Assembly (NCBI GenBank): GCA_007693765.1 | Contig: RECZ01000064.1 | Coordinates: 1 to 32,143 of the forward strand | Reading direction: 5' to 3' | DNA: 32,143 bases | Source: Phycisphaerales bacterium | GTDB taxonomy: Bacteria; Planctomycetota; Phycisphaerae; Phycisphaerales; UBA1924 | Part shown: positions 31,701-32,143 of the stretch, piece by piece | Layout: every line of letters begins with the position of its first letter | Position numbering within the stretch: position 1 is the first letter of the stretch | The notes under the pieces: model-generated | What the model was told of the DNA's origin: nothing | Database searches by the model: none | What the model saw: only the letters and a program-made list of their open reading frames with translations | Position numbers and translations under genes: made by a program

Positions 31701-32143
31701 ATGGCCGTTCTCTGCGACACCCAGATCCGTGAACTCATCAGCATCGAGCCCTTCGCCGAGGGCGAGAAGCGCCAGGGCGCCGTCTCGTACGGGCTCTCCT
31801 CGTATGGATACGACGTCCGCGTGGGCTCGCGCTTCAAGATCTTCACCAGCACGCCCCGCACCGGCGGCGTCACGGTGGTGGACCCCAAGCGCTTCACCGA
31901 CGACCTCTTCGTGGAGGTGGACGTGGACCCCGCGGCCGGCGGCGCCGGCTACGTGGTCATCCCGCCCAACTCCTTCGCGCTGTGCGAGACCGTCGAGACC
32001 TTCAGCATCCCGCGCGATGTGCTGGTGCTGTGCGTCGGCAAGTCCACCTACGCCCGCTGCGGCCTGATCGTGAACGTCACCCCCCTCGAACCCGAGTGGC
32101 GGGGCAAGATCACCATCGAGATCAGCAACACCACGCCGCTGCC
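31701..32143 (+). CDS. dcd: dCTP deaminase (3' end beyond the window)
   Basis: The first 147 codons of a dCTP deaminase, which converts dCTP to dUTP for thymidylate synthesis. The start [13 protein letters not shown] has GGAGG five bases upstream. Recognisable family segments are [55 protein letters not shown] (the nucleotide-binding Ser-x-x-Arg and the catalytic Glu region) and [12 protein letters not shown]. Compared with the E. coli enzyme (193 residues) about 45-50 residues are missing, only because the window stops. Whether it is a mono- or bifunctional dCTP deaminase/dUTPase cannot be judged without the C-terminus. It is divergent from pcrA across a long intergenic region. Confidence 0.93.
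   Translation, partial: MAVLCDTQIRELISIEPFAEGEKRQGAVSYGLSSYGYDVRVGSRFKIFTSTPRTGGVTVVDPKRFTDDLFVEVDVDPAAGGAGYVVIPPNSFALCETVETFSIPRDVLVLCVGKSTYARCGLIVNVTPLEPEWRGKITIEISNTTPL

Overview
The window is high-GC bacterial chromosome, most likely from a planctomycete of the class Phycisphaerae. The support is the dense GC-rich coding, a secreted metalloprotease ending in a dockerin-like repeat pair, and four small exported proteins with C-terminal PEP-CTERM-like sorting tails (Pro-Thr-Pro-Gly, a hydrophobic helix, then an Arg run). This is inferred from protein style; there is no rRNA to confirm it. I see no insertion sequence, prophage or CRISPR array. Most of the window is vertically inherited-looking housekeeping DNA with an accessory cell-surface section.

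Layout. 1-5.4 kb (minus strand): a dockerin-type matrixin-like metalloprotease, a short exported STN/secretin-N-like protein and a large exported protein of unknown function. 5.5-5.7 kb (plus): an isolated 32-codon reading frame with its own ribosome binding site and a strong bidirectional terminator. 5.8-10.8 kb (minus): ribosomal protein S1, then upstream of it a probable operon of a DASS-family anion transporter, an Nfu N-terminal-domain protein and the Fe-S adenine glycosylase MutY. 10.9-12.9 kb (plus): a cyclic-di-AMP module, diadenylate cyclase CdaA and its regulator CdaR, overlapping by four bases. 13.0-16.5 kb (minus): nuoA, a DUF2752 membrane protein, two related lipoproteins and a glycosyltransferase-like protein, tightly packed with TGATG overlaps. 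16.6-23.0 kb (minus): a five-gene MacA/MacB/TolC-type tripartite ABC efflux operon with a separate ATPase and two different permeases. 23.2-24.6 kb (plus): tRNA-Pro(UGG) and purD. 24.7-28.4 kb (minus): four paralogous PEP-CTERM-like proteins arranged as two promoter-B-A-terminator units. 28.7-31.1 kb (minus): UvrD/PcrA helicase. 31.7 kb to the end (plus): dCTP deaminase, cut by the window edge.

Functional themes are envelope export (efflux operon, lipoproteins, PEP-CTERM-like proteins, metalloprotease), genome maintenance (MutY, PcrA, Dcd) and signalling (c-di-AMP). The most notable points are the duplicated two-gene PEP-CTERM units with a shared leader hairpin, a CdaA whose catalytic Asp-Gly-Ala reads Asp-Met-Ala, the solitary micro-gene at 5.5 kb, the Nfu-MutY pairing, and phased CACGAT motifs between pcrA and dcd. 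Start codons were chosen from Shine-Dalgarno spacing, gene overlaps and signal peptides; those resting on weak evidence are marked.
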